A stretch of DNA of 64,000 nucleotides from JACKFB01 sp041389525 (GTDB taxonomy: Bacteria; Myxococcota_A; UBA9042; PHBI01; JACKFB01), in contig JAWKRR010000025.1 in the NCBI GenBank assembly GCA_041389525.1, forward strand, positions 33,401-97,400, given 5' to 3'. Positions within the stretch are counted from its first letter, which is position 1; each line of letters starts with the position of its first letter. The notes beneath the pieces are model-generated. The model searched no databases. It worked only from the letters and a program-made list of their open reading frames with translations, and was not told the origin of the DNA. This document shows positions 62,910-64,000 of this stretch, one piece after another. Position numbers and translations under genes: made by a program.

Positions 62910-63072
62910 GGGGTCTCCGTGCGTTTCGGGGCCGCCGCTGAAGAGTCGCTGGGCCCGTGAGGAGGTAAACGCGGAACTCGCGCCGATCGTTCACTGCGCG
63001 TTCGAGCCCATTCTACGCGGGCTTGGTCGGTTCTGGTGAAGATTGCGGCCGGGGACGCCGAAGAGATCCAGC

Positions 63073-64000
63073 ATGGACAGCTACACCCCACATGCCGTCT
63101 GGCGTTCGTTCGTGGTCCCCTTTGGGGTGGCCGCGCTGGCACTAACCCTGGCCTGCGAGCCCTTCACCCTGCCGTCGCAACCCTCGGATGCCGGCGCGGT
63201 GTCCGAGGGAACGTCGCGCGACCTCCAGCCCGGTGCCGGTGACGGCGCGGGACCGAGCGACGGCGGCGGCTCAGACGGGCGCGTCGGCCCACGGGACGGC
63301 GGGGGTGGCTCGGACCGCCCTGAGCCCGGTCCGGACGAAGCGGACGGCCCCGGCGGCCCTGACGTGGTGGACCCCTTCACCGCGGGGATCGGCGAGGAGG
63401 CCGTGCTGGCCTTCGTAAACGAGTCGCGGGCCAGCGTCGGTCTCGCGCCATTCGCGCCCGACAGCCGCCTGACGGCAGCCGCGGCCGCCCACGCGTCCTT
63501 CTTGGTCCGCCACCGCGACGTCTACGACCAGAGCGGCACGAGCGCCCACATCGAGATCGAGGGCCTGCCCGGATTCACCGGCAAGACCTTCACTCAGCGC
63601 CTGGACGCCGCGGGCTACGACGGGCGCGCCATGGCCGAGGTCGTCGCCTTCAAGCCCTCCAGCGTGGGCGCGGCCCGCTCATGGATGGAGTCGCTCTACC
63701 ATCGCCTGCCGCTGCTGGACCCCGCTATCGACGAGGCCGGCTTCGGCGAGCTAGCCGACGGCGCCCGCTACGCAAACGTCTTGGAGATGGGCCAGTCCGG
63801 CCAGCCGACCGACGCCCCGGAGTTCGTGGTCTGGCCGCCCCGCGGCGCCCGCGACGTGCCGTCGGCGTGGGACGGCGCCGAGATCCCGCAGCCCCCGGCA
63901 CCACCGGCGGGCTACCCCAGCGGCCCGGTGCTGACGCTGCACGCCACCTCCGGCGCGCTGACCATCACCGGCGCCACCGTCGCCCCGGAGTCCACCGGCA
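63073..64000 (+). CDS. CAP-domain lipoprotein (partial, runs off the window)
   Basis: The gene starts at ATG 63073 and stays open to the window end (309 codons seen). It has a signal peptide with lipobox LTLAC and a Gly/Asp-rich linker (about 30-95). A CAP/SCP-like domain (about 105-240) follows, with EEAVLAFVNESRASVGLAPF and SSVGAARSWMESLYHRLPLLDP. A Pro-rich segment then leads into an Ig-like beta domain. This is the second CAP-domain gene within 6 kb. It is divergent from the ECF sigma gene and might be controlled by it. Confidence 0.75.
   Translation, partial: MDSYTPHAVWRSFVVPFGVAALALTLACEPFTLPSQPSDAGAVSEGTSRDLQPGAGDGAGPSDGGGSDGRVGPRDGGGGSDRPEPGPDEADGPGGPDVVDPFTAGIGEEAVLAFVNESRASVGLAPFAPDSRLTAAAAAHASFLVRHRDVYDQSGTSAHIEIEGLPGFTGKTFTQRLDAAGYDGRAMAEVVAFKPSSVGAARSWMESLYHRLPLLDPAIDEAGFGELADGARYANVLEMGQSGQPTDAPEFVVWPPRGARDVPSAWDGAEIPQPPAPPAGYPSGPVLTLHATSGALTITGATVAPESTG

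Overview
This is a dense, roughly 70 % G+C bacterial segment with tightly packed and often overlapping genes (many ATGA, GTGA, TTGA or TGATG junctions). It has many lipoproteins with Asp/Ala/Pro-rich linkers, secreted Cys-rich proteins, and C-terminal tails of the form SSGC, one membrane helix, then an Arg cluster, which resemble MYXO-CTERM sorting signals. Together these suggest Myxococcota or a related former deltaproteobacterium. This is inference: no rRNA, tRNA or taxonomic marker was read. No CRISPR array, complete insertion sequence or prophage was seen.

Layout. 1-9.1 kb: the end of an anchored protein, an isochorismatase-fold hydrolase, GAF and PilZ proteins, a two-gene operon for a large secreted/membrane protein and a VWA lipoprotein, and a SplB-like radical SAM protein under a promoter that runs into a 17-bp palindrome. 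9.1-13.3 kb: apaH, a ppk1 gene broken by seven frame changes within about 460 bp, and a BtpA-family gene. 13.3-22.6 kb: cell-surface genes (metallopeptidase-like lipoprotein, outer-membrane barrel, lipoprotein, 5'-nucleotidase lipoprotein, matrixin-type protease). 22.6-27.1 kb: a lipocalin-like protein, cysteine desulfurase, lipB, and argR-argG with a tandem ARG-box operator. 27.1-28.8 kb: a DnaQ-type exonuclease fused to a WYL-like domain, and a polysaccharide deacetylase.

29-37 kb is the most distinctive region. It holds two paralogous lipoproteins, a family 2 glycosyltransferase and an LPLAT-type acyltransferase reading rightward. They meet a leftward operon of flavin halogenase, acyl carrier protein, ketosynthase and half-size ketosynthase. 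A divergent second ketosynthase/half-ketosynthase pair follows. The content resembles a reduced aryl-polyene (xanthomonadin-like) pathway with no ketoreductase, dehydratase or starter ligase nearby.

37-47 kb: a split YeeE/YedE sulfur transporter, a VKOR-DsbA fusion, murI, a Rieske oxygenase, two large lipoproteins and inorganic pyrophosphatase. 47-54.6 kb: ppc coupled to an EF-G-like GTPase, a DUF4336-like protein, an atypical SDR and a YhhQ-type transporter. The SDR and the transporter are separated by a 154-bp palindromic element with a 5-bp target duplication. 54.7-64 kb: a GNAT/histone-deacetylase-like fusion, CAP-domain proteins, small membrane proteins, a secreted metallophosphoesterase, and an ECF sigma/anti-sigma/GNAT operon. 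The last stop codon of that operon has been replaced by a 61-bp palindromic insertion with a 9-bp duplication.
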